Source of the DNA: Plantago major
Taxonomy: Eukaryota > Streptophyta > Magnoliopsida > Lamiales > Plantaginaceae
NCBI GenBank assembly: GCA_026545765.1
Contig: CM048842.1
Span: 29,313,167-29,377,166, forward strand
Length of the DNA stretch: 64,000 nucleotides
Direction of reading: 5' to 3'
Position numbers and translations under genes: made by a program. The notes below the pieces were generated by a model that was not told the DNA's origin, searched no databases, and saw only the letters and a list, made by a program, of their open reading frames with translations. Positions 1 to 11,280 of the stretch are shown here, in pieces; the stretch's first letter is position 1, and every line of letters starts with the position of its first letter.

Positions 1-362
1 TTCAGCATTTCATGTTTTTTCGAGATGTTCACAACGTTAGGTATCACAACCGCATCGGAGTTCTCTAGCTCCAAGTAGAATTGTCATGTTTCCTGGTTTT
101 CCTCGATTTCGCACAAATATGATGTTTTGGTGCCAGAAATCGTGCAATTCCTCAAAAACATGATCAGGACCTACGAAATACACAAGAAGTTTGTAATTGG
201 CCATAATATGATACAAATATTGAATCTTGGGCAAAAAACGAGTGTATAAAATCATGCAAAATCGCACATTTCATTGTCACATCACATATGATATAACAAC
301 TTCCCTCCCCAAACCTATTAGATAGCTAGGACCATAGCATAAAGAATAATTTAAAGAGTAAG
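1..362. other. unassigned AT-rich flank
   Basis: I see no supportable gene here. Short open frames on the minus strand show no recognisable domain. The stretch lies downstream of the minus-strand pseudogene that follows and is probably its 3' flank within the same old transposon. Confidence 0.4.
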
Positions 363-1740
363 TTAGAGAGTTACCGCCCATAGTATGCCTAGGTCGGCAT
401 GATCAATGGTAGGAGGGCGGATCGGGGGGTCCGGAAGATGGTCCTCCACCAAAGAAGTGCTGCCATGGATTCTCCTCTCGCTCCAAACGCCTCTCTGGCC
501 TCTGGTCCAATTCTTGAAATGCCGCCATGTTCGAGGAGCAGCTTTGTTCCCAACTAGCCATCCTCTGATTGAGTGTATTGGCGTACTAATGCACTTGTGC
601 ACCTCATTTGAAAGGTTTTGGTAGCTACTGCGGAGTTCGGTGTATTGGGTACGCAAATGATCGTGTTGCTCCTCGATTGCATGGAACCTCGGACATGCCC
701 ATTGCTCGAAGTGAGCTTGCATCTCTTCATAGTACCTGGAGTAGCCAGAGTTCCCGGTGCTGGGATGTGCTTCCTCATATGCTTCTTTGGTTGTGCCGGC
801 GATGTGTGGTCCTGTATGGTCTTCATCCTCTGACCCATAGTCCTCGGGGTTAAGCTCTTCTTCCTCTTCCATTTCATCCACCTCATTAGCGGTTTCAAAA
901 CCTTGAAGACCTTTCGCTGCCCCTTTCATTGTCATTGTCACTTCCCTTTCTGTAAACGAAGCCTTGGCTACTCTGGTCCATACAATCCCTGGCACCCTAT
1001 TTGCCGGACATATTTATGTTATAATCCACGGGAAGGCCAGTCCTTTCGGCTTATAGTAATGGACAAGTGTCTCTGTCACAATGATATCTTCGTTGTTAAT
1101 GAATTCCCGACTCATGAATGCGCCAATGAACCTTGCGATCGGAGCTGACATATTCATTAAATAACTCAGTGGAATCACTGAGTACTGCAGCCAATGGAAG
1201 AGTATGCGAGCTTTGGGGAGAAGGTACTTCTTCTCCACCTTCATCATATCCATTGAAAGCGGGAGTAGAGGAGTTGCCATTTTCCTTAGGTCAACCTCGG
1301 AAAAGACCTCTCCCTGTGCCGCATCATGGTCATACATCCGCTCATCCAACGTTGGATCGAATTATGTACGGGCTCCAAGAAGGTTAATTCACCTTCTCGG
1401 CATTGTACACAACGTTCTTCTCTCTCTCACCCGGACAATCCCATCCATATTACGCTCCGTGTAGTTGATGTAGAATTCCTTGCCAAGAGTGGGATCATAA
1501 GGGCGCTTCACCTCTGCAAGAGCCTTCCATCCAAGCTCGTCTATCCTCGACGAAATCCACATAGTCTCCTCGTTCATATCCCGGGGGAAATGATATTCCC
1601 CTCTCTCCTATAATGCTACGTTGTTGGGAATATTCCGAACTCGAAAGGTTTCTGCTTCAGTAGAGAACACAAAATCATAGGTGTCTGGTTGAGGTCCATC
1701 CGGCCTCGCTTGTCTACTTCCACTCCCCGATGCTCCACCC
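363..1740 (-). pseudogene. decayed PF20167-like plant transposon ORF
   Basis: Read on the minus strand from about 1740, three open segments in different frames make one broken protein. The first (1389-1577) contains ELGWKAL and then PTLGKEFYINY, which resembles the 'EFYANL' core of the putative plant transposon protein family (PF20167). The second (1014-1349) contains KARILFHWLQYSVIPLSY, like the segment of that family preceding 'T-S-D-V-T'. The third (363-995) is acidic (EMEEEEELNPEDYGSEDED) and then coiled-coil-like with many Glu, Gln and Arg. Such proteins sit downstream of pol in many plant LTR elements, and their function is unknown. Frameshifts and stops between segments mark it as dead. 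No RT or integrase lies next to it, so its parent element is not identified. The family assignment is by eye. Confidence 0.5.
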
Positions 1741-2102
1741 CCTCTTCTGCTTCGGGTGAAAATCGTGACGAGAGTCCGTGTGCTTAAGATAAATCATCCA
1801 TCTATTTGGAAAATGGGATTTTATCTTTTGATAATAATCTATTCTTCGTGACAGTCCAAGAGAGGACATCCGAACGGACGAGAGTCCATGTGCTTGTGAT
1901 GGTCCAACTGTCCGTAAGAGGATGGGGTGTCACCTCCAAAGTTCCCAATGTTGTTGGAATTCCAATCGTCGTGAAATAAATATTTTGGACTGATCCGTCA
2001 TTTCACTTAGTATTCTGAACTACACCATTGGATGAATTTCGATCTACGGCTGAGTTTTAACCCTGAAGTAATGTGACGGTCGAACTCCCAAATTTATCCC
2101 CC

Positions 2103-2110
2103 TATATATA
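2103..2110 (+). promoter_or_regulatory. TATA box of the antisense PF04195-like gene
   Basis: The motif CCTATATATAGGCC is followed by a pyrimidine-rich stretch with CACTTTCATTTCTCC, where a start near 2135 is plausible. The predicted leader runs to a clear donor at 2307. This places an independent plus-strand promoter inside the element, opposite to the LTR promoter at about 10345. Confidence 0.55.
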
Positions 2111-2306
2111 GGCCTTCAGTCACTTTCATTTCTCCACTTTCAGAGAGAGAATTTTTTGTAAACTTGAGCGAGTCTGAGGCACTTTAAGGCGATCCGAAAC
2201 AAAGCAAGTGTTGGTGAAAAAAGTGCTTTTCAGTGTTTCGAAGGAGAAAACATAAGAAGTGTCCGAAGCATCCAGCTGCCTTCAATCCAACCTTTTTCCT
2301 TGACAA

Positions 2307-2569
2307 GTAAGTCTTTTGTTCATCTTGCCTTTAGTTGTAAAACTTTGAAGTTTTGTTTGTTCAGATGTGTTGTCGTCTATAGTCCGTTCGGACGTATGTA
2401 GTAAGTTTCTTCGGAAGCTCTATGTAGTTCGTACTAACTTCGAACTAACTACGTCCGATGACGTGTGGTCCTTTCGTTTGAGACCCATATGGACTTTAAC
2501 ATAAGTTACATAAACGGACTCTCGGACTTTGAACATTAAATCTCACAGGAATTCCCTTTCTTTCCCTAG
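2307..2569 (+). other. predicted 5'-UTR intron of the antisense gene
   Basis: The donor is GACAA/GTAAGTCTTTTG and the acceptor is TTTCTTTCCCTAG/G, placing the splice one base before ATG 2571. The 263-bp segment is T-rich towards its 3' end, like a plant intron. Introns of similar quality interrupt the coding part at 4084-4168 and 4630-4720. Confidence 0.6.
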
Positions 2570-2570
2570 G

Positions 2571-5524
2571 ATGTCCGAGTGCGATAGTCAAAACCATTCC
2601 GAGGCTGCTGAGCATGTGTCCGATGCGGCGTCCTGGACTGGTACTTCCGAGAAGGTTGACATTGGTGATGTTGTAGATTAAAGAGAAGCTGACCAAGTTT
2701 CGAATCGGAGTGGTGAAGTATCCGAGGTGAGCTCTCAGTCTTTTCATTTAATTGTTCCCAGTTCGAAGTATCCGGATAGGCAAGATTACCCGGAATCTTC
2801 GCATGTGCAGGGTGCCATGACGGTTCACGAGACAGCTACTCGGACGATAGGCAATCCACATCCGCATCGGAGAGGCAACGAATCCGATCTCCCGGAGTTA
2901 GGTGTCATCCTAATTACCTCACTTTCGTTCCAGACCTGCAGGAGATCAACGTTGAAGAAGTGCACGACACTTCGTACTCTCTCCTGGAGTTGGGATGTTC
3001 GAGTCTGGTATGGAAGATAAAGTCCGAATCGTGGATCCTCTTCAAACATTTGTGGAGTTGGATTCGGCGTCCGAAGACGAAAAAGTTGGAGAAAGGCATG
3101 TGGAGGAAAGGCATGTGGAGGAAGGAGAGGAAGAGGAAAGTGAGGAAGAAGAAGATGAGGATGATGATGAGGAAATTGTTCCTCTGTTGAAACGAACCAA
3201 GCTTTCGGAACGTGTGAGCACAAGCCGTCCGAGGGGTGAAAGCTCGCTCAAGGATCTAGTCGGGCTCTCGTTACTCAGCCGTCCGAGGGGAGCAAGAAAG
3301 GGGATGACGTATTACGCATCAAGTACCCTCGGACCCGTCTACAAGTAATTTATCCAGATTCGGATGGTGAGTTGAACCTGGATGACATTTTGCCGACATG
3401 TCCTTCGATCATCACGGCTGATGACGTGGATGAGTTCCGGAGGAAGTATGAGATTCCGAAGTCCATGGAAATTCTGATTCCGGACAAGGAACATGCTTTT
3501 TACAATCCTCCTTCCGGATACATGTGTGTGCACGAGGCTTTGTTGCATTGTGGTTGGCGTCTTCCTGTGGCGTCCGCACTATTGGACGTTCTAAAGGGGA
3601 TCGGACTTAGTCCGCATCAGGTGATTCCGAACTCGCTCGAAAATCTCATGTGCTTTGGAATTCTTTGTAAATATAAGGATATTCCGATCACTTTCGATAA
3701 TTTCTGCAAACTCTTTTCCATCACACAGAGAAAGACTCACCAGTATTTTTTTACACAGGTGGTTCGGCAAGCCTACACTTTCTTTAAGGATCCGATCTCG
3801 TCAATAGTGATCAAGTGATGGGAAAGGTATATATTCGTCCGAGCCGCCCTGAAACCTGGTGAGTTCGAGGTGCAAAGTGTCCAATGGGACTTCAACAAGA
3901 AATTCTTCCGGGGGAAGCTTCCAGACAGGAGGTACACGGCCCAGAACATACTGTTGTGGATGCAAGCCCTCCACCAAAACCAGGAGCCTACGAAGTATTT
4001 CTTTCGGGGCTTGATTTGCCAACCACTTCTGTTCCTAGCAGGCCTTTCGGGGCCAAGATTTTGTGATGGGAAGGAAGATTTTAGTAAGTTAACGTGACTC
4101 GGATTCCTCTTTAGTCCGAGCCATTATCTTGTTTTATTGATCTAACTTGTGTTGCTTCGGACTTGCAGATTTTTGGTTCGATTACATCATGTCGACTATG
4201 AGGGCACTCAAGAGAAAGCAGAATGCTGCTCAGAAGAAGGAAATGGAAGAAGGCATCCGGGACCAGCTGATCAAGACGTCCACTACTTTTCCGATGGATG
4301 AGCCTCGGAACGCTGCTACGTTTCATGCTGAGGATCTTCGGAGGGTAGCGGCAGGTGAGGCCAACTAGACTATGACCACTTCGGACAAGGGTAAAGCAGC
4401 TGCTATTAAAGGTACCAAGAAGCCTCTGAATGATGGTCTGAAGGAAACCTCGGTGAGTGGGGCCAATGCTCCGAGCGGGCTGAACCGCCTGTCTGAAGGT
4501 CCGATCCCCCCGGCCAAGAAGCGTAAGGGGGCAATGGTTGAGGATTCGGACCTAGAGTCCGAGGTGAGTCGGTTGGTTTCGGTTCCGGAGCTGGAAAGAA
4601 TTGTTGAGCTTGTTGCTGCTCACCGGAAGGTACACCTCATTCCGCATGCGTTCCATAAGTTTTCAATATTTTGAAAATGCTATCTTTAATTGATTTGGAC
4701 TTTTCCATTTTTGTTCTTAGCTTACTGTTGCTGTCCGAGCTTGTTCCGAGGTGGCAGGTCGGAGGGCCACAATCGAAATGGAGTTGTCCAAGTCCGAGGC
4801 GAGTAGAGAGGCCAAGGCGAACAAGGACGTAGATTATAAAGAGAAGTTTAAGAAGACCCTCGCCTCGTTGAAGGAAGCCCAGGTTGAGAACGATAAGCTC
4901 AAGAGTGCTATCCGAGCCATGGAGACGGATTTGGAGGCACATAATGAGGGCATGGGGGATCTTACCGCGGTCTCTCGAAACTTCAAGGATCGCATGCTCG
5001 AACATCTATTGACAGTCTGGACTGACGCTGTCCGAGACTACTTGAGCTCGGACGTGCATAGGTTCCTCTTGGACACCAAGTATGATATGGCTCGTCAAGA
5101 TGGGTTCGATTCAGCGGTGGGCCAGCTCCAAAAGAATAGCCTTGTTCCGAAGGACTACAACTTGGAGGATGAAGGGATCTCAGATTTGAATGAACCAGAT
5201 GGGTTTGTCTTTATCTCGGAGAATGTGGAGGACGACTTTCTATCCATGTCCGAGTTCATGGAACTTGTGTCTGAGGAGAATGAGCAAAACAAGTACAATC
5301 ATGGTGGTCCGTACTTGCCTTCTTTCGTTCCGAAATTCCTGATGTCCCATGTCTTCGTGCCGTTCGAGGAGTATGTGGACCACAACCGTGAATGGCTGAA
5401 GATCCCTGGTCCGGTGCTAGGTGATCACCTGAACATGGACCTGTACGAGGAATGCCCGGAGTTCATCCGTATGAAAAAAGAGGAACGAGCTAAGAGGCTG
5501 TCCGAGCATCAAGCCTTGAAGTAA
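2571..5524 (+). pseudogene. intron-containing PF04195-like (putative gypsy-type transposon) protein
   Basis: The gene starts at ATG 2571 (MSECDSQNHSEAAEHVSDAA) right after the predicted 5'-UTR intron. An in-frame TAA at 2679-2681 and later frameshifts break the N-terminal part. An acidic stretch lies near 3120-3175. The segment 3372-3818 matches the PF04195 pattern: FRRKYEIP, then YNPPSGYMCVHEALLHCGWR, then GLSPHQVIPNS, then FCKLFSI. After a TGA it continues with RYIFVRAALKP. Introns 4084-4168 and 4630-4720 have GT/AG ends, and splicing the second joins ELVAAHRK to LTVAVRACSE in frame. The last exon to 5524 encodes a coiled coil and an acidic C-terminal part. The function of this family is unknown. 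The 3' half is much better preserved than the 5' half. Confidence 0.6.
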
Positions 5525-6035
5525 GATAAGCCAGAGAGTGTCCCGGAAGGCTCCCAGCCGGAGTCCCAAGCCGATCCACCTGGTAGTCGGACTCATTGAA
5601 GATGAGGTATGCCCCGTAAGTGATGTAATGATGGTCTTCGGACCTTAGAACAATTTGAATTTGTTGTTTTCTTGCTGAGCGATTGTTTAAGTTATTATGT
5701 CTCGATACTTGTTGTCAATTCGTACTTGTTTCAATCCGAAGCGTTGTGTTATCTTCGAAGAATTCTCGTCTTAATTTATGAGTCCGTTTTCTTTCGTGCT
5801 TTCATATCTGTTCGGACTTAGTTTATGCAATCTCTATACAGTTGTCCCAAGTATTCTTAGTTCGGTTGCCAGGGAGTAATTAGTCCGAGGCAACTCATAA
5901 ACATACCCTTATGGTTGTGTGTCGTACAAGTATAGTCCGAGTGATAAATCCTTGGGCTTGGTCGAATATTTAAAAGATTATGTGTTGCCAATAAGTCCGA
6001 ATCATTCTGTCTTGCAAGGAATATATAAGTGCTCC
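5525..6035 (+). other. 3' flank of antisense gene and deletion junction
   Basis: No open frame is supportable. The segment 5640-5850 is T-rich like a 3' UTR. TCCGA-type pentamers continue to about 5995. Around 6036-6062 the 13-mer TCCTTGTAAGCAA occurs twice, directly before the minus-strand pol sequence begins, and probably marks the edge of an internal deletion. Confidence 0.45.
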
Positions 6036-7900
6036 TTGTAAGCAATGGGTCCTTGTAAGCAACGGTGTAAACTAGTGCATAAGCTAATTTTTCAACGTGG
6101 ACATATCTGGTTTCAGCACCAGCAAGAGCCTTTCTCAAGTAGTAGACATGCATGTGGTCATTAGCTTGGATCCTGACTAACACAGAACTCATAGTCTCAT
6201 TTATGACAGCCAGATATAAGTAGAGAGGCTCTCCTTCCACTGGTTTGGACAAGAGTGGAGGCGAGAGGAGGTAGTTCTTTATGTTGCCAAAGGCTTCTTC
6301 ACATTCTTTGGTCCATTCAAACATATCTCCTTTCCTCAGTATCATAAAGAAAGGTAGGTTCTTTTTTGCTTGATCTAGAGATGAAGCGGCTTAATGACAT
6401 CACTCGTCGTATGAGCTATTCAACCTCATTTATGGTCTTTGGTTGTGGCAAGTCCAGAATAGCCTTAATCTTTTCCGGATTGGCACTGATGCCTCTTTCT
6501 GTGACCATGTAACCGAGAAATTTGCCCCCTTTCACTCCAAAGGTACACTTTTCCGGAATTAATCGCATCCCATACTTTCTCAAGATCGAGAAGCACTTGT
6601 TGAGGTGTTCAATGTGTTGCTCTTCTGTTTTGCTCTTGACCAACATATCATCAACATATACTTCCATGGTCTTCCCGATCTCTTCTTTGAACATTTTATT
6701 TACCAGACGTTGGTAAGTAGCTCCAGCATTTTTCAGTCCAAATGGCATAACCTTGAAACAGTAAACTGCTCCGGCTGCAAAGAAGGTCGTCTTCTTGATG
6801 TCTTCTTGAGCCATTCTGATTTGATAAAAACCTTGATAGGCATCCATGAAGCTTATAAGAGCGCATCAGGCCATGGAGTCTACCAGTTGATCGATCCGAG
6901 GCAAAGGATAAGGATCCTTTGGGCAAAACTTGTTAAGCGTAGTAAAGTCATTGCACATCCTCCATTTGCCCGTAGCCTTCTCGACGAGTACCACGTTGCG
7001 GACCCAATCTGAGTATCTTACTTCTTCGATGTGCCCCGCTTTTATGAGCCTCTCAACCTCTCCGACAATGATAGCATTTTCCACAGGGCCGAAGTCCTTT
7101 CTTTTCTGGCGGATATACTTGACCGAAGGATCCATGTTCAGTCGGTGAACTGCTATCCTCGGGTCTAATCCCTTGAGATCATCAGTACTCCAAGCAAATA
7201 CATCATAGTTATCCCTAAGGCAAGTTATGAGCTTCATTTCTTCTTCGACGCTCATCTCAGTTCCAATCCTGGTCTTCTTTTCTGGGATTCCCTCTATCAA
7301 CTGGATTTCTTTCAAGGTTTCATGAGATTCAATCCTTGCTTCCTTTGGAAATTTCCCTTTAAGAGATCCAGCCCCAATTTCCTCTTTAGCTGTGGTAAGA
7401 GGTACTGGTCAGAGTGAGTCGGGCTTCTCAGTGACTGTGAGAACAGGAGCAGAGGGTTCCTTGCCGACATAATGTAGCATTCCCACGCTTCTCTAACATT
7501 CCCAACTTCCTCTCCTACACCATTTGGAGTAGGAAATTTAACTCTGTTGTGTAGAGGAGATGAGATGGCCATGAATTGATTAAGTTTCGGACGTCCTTGG
7601 ATAACATTGTAGTCGAAAAAGCGATCTACGACCACATAGAGAACTGTTTGAGTTACTCTCGCTGGAAAGGTTCCCATAGAAACTTATAGTGGTATACTTC
7701 CTATGGGGTAAACTTTGAACCCCCAAATCCTACTAGGGAAGCAAGGACCCGCCCATATTCAATTCTCCCCAAGTTCATCTGATCCACTGTTCTCTTAGAG
7801 ATGATGTTAGAAGAACTCCCAATGTCCACGAGTACTTTGTTGACCTTGTATGTTGCGATAACCAGAGAAACAACCAAAGGGACGTCAGGATCCCTGAGAT
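6036..7900 (-). pseudogene. pol: gypsy pol remnant: protease, reverse transcriptase, RNase H start
   Basis: Protease comes first: KVNKVLVDIGSSSNI near 7810-7850 is the aspartic protease site in its Tat-like form, followed by FDYNVIQGRPKLNQF at about 7600. RT follows at 6866-7315 (WRMCNDFTTLNKFCPKDPYP) and 6416-6847 (DAYQGFYQIRMAQED, FGLKNAGATYQRLVNKMF, catalytic YVDDMLVKS, GKFLGYMVTERGI). RNase H begins at about 6345 (FEWTKECEEAF, LYLYLAVINETMSSVLVR, ETRYVHVEKLAYALVY) and stops abruptly near 6045. Integrase is absent. Frame breaks near 6380, 6850 and 7320 make it non-functional. It continues gag on the same strand. Confidence 0.85.
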
Positions 7901-7983
7901 CTCCTCAACCAGACGTTGGGGGAGGTATTTCAGTAACATCGGAAGAGATCATGTTAGTTCCTATCAGAGTGGGCGGAGCGTAG

Positions 7984-9978
7984 GCTCTGTCTTATTCCTT
8001 AGGTTTTAAGCGGTTCTTTCCCTGGTGTTCCTACTATCTCCTCCAGTCGGACCCCCTGCTATAGTGTTGATAGCCCCACTATAGGGACGATATTCCATCT
8101 CTAAGTTTTTGGGGTACTCATTGTATCGCTGAGCTTGTTGGAAAGGAGTTTCTGTGGGAGGTGGTGGTAAGGACCCTGTCATAGTTTCCAAATCACGCTC
8201 TTCCCTTCTCTGTTCATTCCTTTGGTGGCGGGAGGGTTCTTCTTCATAGATTGGTTCCTTCAGCTTGTCGCTTCTTATCAGACTTTCAATCTCAGTTTTC
8301 AATTGGACACAATCTTCAGTGGAATGGCCTTTATGCTTATGGAATCTGCAGTATTCTTTAGAAACCCTGCTTCTTTTGCTAGTCCTTGTTGGTTTGGGAC
8401 ATTGAACATCCAAATTCTTTTAAACAATAGAGGCCAAGATGTCGGATCTAGGTCTATTGAGGTGAGTGTACTCTGCATATCTCCTGGGAGGGGTCTCTCC
8501 CTACGAAATTCTCTCTTATCTTTGAAATATTTTATTTGTACAAACTTTCCAGGATGAGGCGCGGGATATTGTCTCATCGGCTCTTTTCCCTTCTTAGTCC
8601 CGGCTCTTACTGGAATGTTTCTTCGATACTCTTCACCATACAAGACTCCCTCACAAATATCCTCCATATACTTTTCGGTTGTGATTTCTTCATTGGAGAG
8701 CCTCTTTCTGAGATCATCATTGTAGGTGTTCGCATACAGGTGTCAAACCCGTTCTTTGATGCTACGAGGTTCAACCTAGCGTACTTCAGGATTGTAGCGA
8801 TCGAGGATGGTCCAAAGATCCTCGTTCTCCTTCTGAATGACTCCCGCCAAATGCTCTATTGATCTCTTCCTCTTTTTTCGCTTTCTCAAATCTTTTCAGA
8901 AAAAGAGAGGTGATATCTGCATAGCTTTTTGATGGAGCCATTGGGTAGGGCGGTCCACCAATCCATAGCTTCTCCAAAAAGAGTGGTTGAGAAGGTGAGA
9001 GCCTTCATATTGTCATTCAAGCCGTTGGATTCCATCTTACTCTCATACCTGGTTAAATGGCCAACAGGACAAGTATCCCCATAGTAATGTTGAAGGTTGG
9101 GGATGTTAGAATCAGGATGTTTTCCTTCACTCCTTATCGCATAACACAAGGGGTTTGGAGTTCTTATCATCACCTTTTCATGAGCTTTCACCATGTTCCC
9201 CAAACTGGCAATCTGAGTCTCCAAGGCCTTCTACTGAATGTAGATCTGTTCAACAGTGAGCCTCTCTCCCGTTCTAGGATTGATGGCCACGTCAGGAGGG
9301 AGATCATCGACTAGGAACACAGGGATACTTTCTGCCATATGGTCTCTTGCTCTTGTTTGAAGAGTCGGATGGCGACTAGTACCAGGTTCATCCATTATGG
9401 GTTTTACTGGGCTCCTCTCTTGATGTTCCTCAGATGCAGCGATTCTCCTATTGAGGAGGTTTCGCAGATCCTCTGGCCGAGTCGGCTCACCTATCCTTTC
9501 CAGAACTGGACGATGTTCATTTCTTGATTGAGCGGGTTCTGTTTTGCCTAGGAACAGCCAAGGGTGGAGTGGGTTGAGGAGGCTGGACATTGTTAGAATG
9601 AAAGCATTCCTGGATAGTGGTGAGTAAGAGGCTGAACTGGTTCTCATTCATTCCAAGCTCACTAGGACGAACAATCTGACCGTTTGGAAGAGTGAAGTTT
9701 CTTCCTGGTGGAGGTCCGTGTGTTCCCGCCGGAGGAACTTGTCCTCCTAAGTCTAAGACTGCTACTCCAAATCCTTGGGCTCTCGCGGGCGAGGCAGCGA
9801 CTCTTTCCTCCTCTGAAGAAACACTAGCACTATGGCCATCGCTTGGATACTCATTTGTGTTCCTTGATGTGCCTCTCGCCTTTCGTCCTGTCCTAGTGGG
9901 AGGTCTCCCTCTTTGCCTAGTAGCATGAGTTCGTACCGTAGTAGTAGCGGTTCTCACCGATCTTCTCGGTCTTGCCAT
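7984..9978 (-). pseudogene. gag: gypsy gag remnant (Tat-like)
   Basis: It starts at 9978 with a basic MARPRRSVRTATTTVRTHAT, 32 bases from the primer site. A Pro/Gln-rich segment (9231-9647) follows. The retrotransposon gag core is at 8886-9224 (HYYGDTCPVGHLTRYESKM, LFGEAMDWWTALPNGSI). A later segment carries YCRFHKHKGHSTEDCVQLK at about 8350, a C-x3-H-type motif usual in Tat-like gag, and ends with GAINTIAGG before protease. Gag forms the particle shell. Three frame changes and stops break it. Confidence 0.8.
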
Positions 9979-10009
9979 TTCTTAAAGAGCTATGAAACTT
10001 TTTGTAAAG

Positions 10010-10030
10010 TTTCCCACAGACGACGCCAAA
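10010..10030 (-). other. primer binding site region of element F
   Basis: On the minus strand, TTTTGGCGTCGTCTGTGGGA follows the LTR end directly. It resembles the TTGGCGCCGTCTGTGGG motif found after the 5' LTR in plant Tat-like gypsy elements. The tRNA it pairs with was not checked. Confidence 0.6.
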
Positions 10031-10853
10031 ATGTTAAGGGTGAAGTCCCCCAAACACTTAATAAGTTCATCCTAGATCGCCAAGTCTAAATCACTATAGA
10101 GCGTCCAAAGAAAATGTCTAAAGCAAAGGTCCAAAGCTAGGGTCCAAAGCACTCCAAATAACTAGAGGATAAGAACCTGCACATGTAACTTTGGGGGGGG
10201 GGGGGTTAGAACCGTAGACCCAGTTTCCTAAGTGTTAAACCAGGTAGAGACTTTACGCGAGAGAGACTGAAGATCTGCTCTGTATAGTGATCGGGATTAG
10301 TTCGTAATGATGAGTTATGGTTTACATGGAAGTGTGTGCCATATATATAGGTTTCTCTGAAAAAGGAAGGGCTTCACTAGATCGTGCCAAGTTTATGGCT
10401 CAGATCGCGCCACAAGGCTCTGTTAGGCCCATAGCCCATTAAGAAGACTTAACCCATTTCCCTTTTGGGCTTTCGAGGGTAGTTGAGTCTTTCCTCGAGA
10501 GCTTAGAGGCTTCTGATGTCCATTTTGGACCTTTGTCCGAAAGGGTAGGTCCGGAGCAATGGTCCGAGCGGTACTCACGTGAAAGTAAGATAACTTAAAC
10601 AACCTCCTGAAGTACTGTGGTTCGGACCTTGCTAGCCTCGGACCCTGCCTTCTCTCTGGTTCCAGTTCACTTGGTTCCTTATGAGGTCTGAGTCATACGT
10701 CCGAATCAACGTCTCTGGGTTGGACCGTCATGGTGCTCTGACCATGGTCTGGGTCGGACCATTTCTCTTGAAGGCCAACGTTCTTATTGCTCATTCCGGG
10801 AAAGTCAAGGGTCGGACCTCTTGGTCGGACATTGAGCCTTTTCACCTTAAACA
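10031..10853 (-). repeat. 5' LTR of element F
   Basis: The plus strand begins TGTTAAGGGTGAA next to the primer site. It ends TTCACCTTAAACA, an imperfect inverted copy that sets the outer edge. A minus-strand TATA box (CTATATATAT) lies at 10341-10350. U3 (10490-10850) is dense in GGTCCGA/TCGGACC. A G homopolymer lies at about 10192-10205. The partner LTR was not found, so the outer edge rests only on the inverted ends. Confidence 0.55.
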
Positions 10854-10960
10854 GTTTAATACGCCTTAGGATATGCTCCAAAGGCGTCTATGACGGATTG
10901 GACATATTTCCGTATCAACTGGTACTACAACGCTTTCAAATCCTTAAGTGCACATCAAAA

Positions 10961-10979
10961 TTTGGGGCCGCTGCCGGAT
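10961..10979 (+). other. primer binding site-like motif (Athila/Ogre type)
   Basis: TTTGGGGCCGCTGCCGGAT differs by a few transitions from the consensus TTGGCGCCGTTGCCGGGG. The end of the upstream LTR is not clearly defined. The CGTATCA at about 10911-10917 could be an LTR terminus. Confidence 0.5.
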
Positions 10980-11280
10980 ACACTTGACTGCTCAAGCAAG
11001 TTTTGATCATCAGAGATAAGTTGAATTCTTTCTTTTGCTTTACTTTACGCACTGTCTTTCAATTCGTACAACATAAACCCAAAAAAATAATATATAACCT
11101 GTGGGAATAGATTTCCACAGCAAAAAACTCAAAAATATTTTCTTTTTCGTATTTTTTTATTTTCTTATTTCAGTTTATTCAAAACTGGAATTATCTTCCT
11201 CTAGTTTTATCTGTCTATACCTCCAGAAGTTTGCCTGTTAGTCTTTATGCAAGGAGAAACACCGTGAGAACCCTTTAGAG

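Larger units (their letters stand above)
1741..10853 (-). mobile_element. element F: deleted Tat-like Ty3/gypsy retrotransposon with antisense gene
   Basis: Reading right to left, this holds a 5' LTR (10031-10853), a primer site, gag, protease, RT and the start of RNase H. The pol sequence ends near 6040. Beyond it lies a plus-strand gene with a PF04195-like domain. Tat-lineage elements are known to carry extra ORFs, some antisense, between pol and the 3' LTR, which is why I treat both parts as one element. A shared excess of TCCGA/TCGGA in the antisense gene and in the LTR U3 supports this. The rest of RNase H, integrase and the 3' LTR are missing, so the left boundary is a guess. Confidence 0.55.

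Noticed and set aside
37-267. Minus-strand 76-residue frame
   Set aside because: It has no recognisable domain or coding signal, and it lies downstream of a decayed pseudogene.
406-1613. Plus-strand open frames overlapping the first pseudogene
   Set aside because: They are shadows of the minus-strand PF20167-like ORF. No motif appears in the plus-strand translations.
3042-3251. Minus-strand Ser-rich frame
   Set aside because: It is the antisense reading of the acidic tract in the PF04195-like gene.
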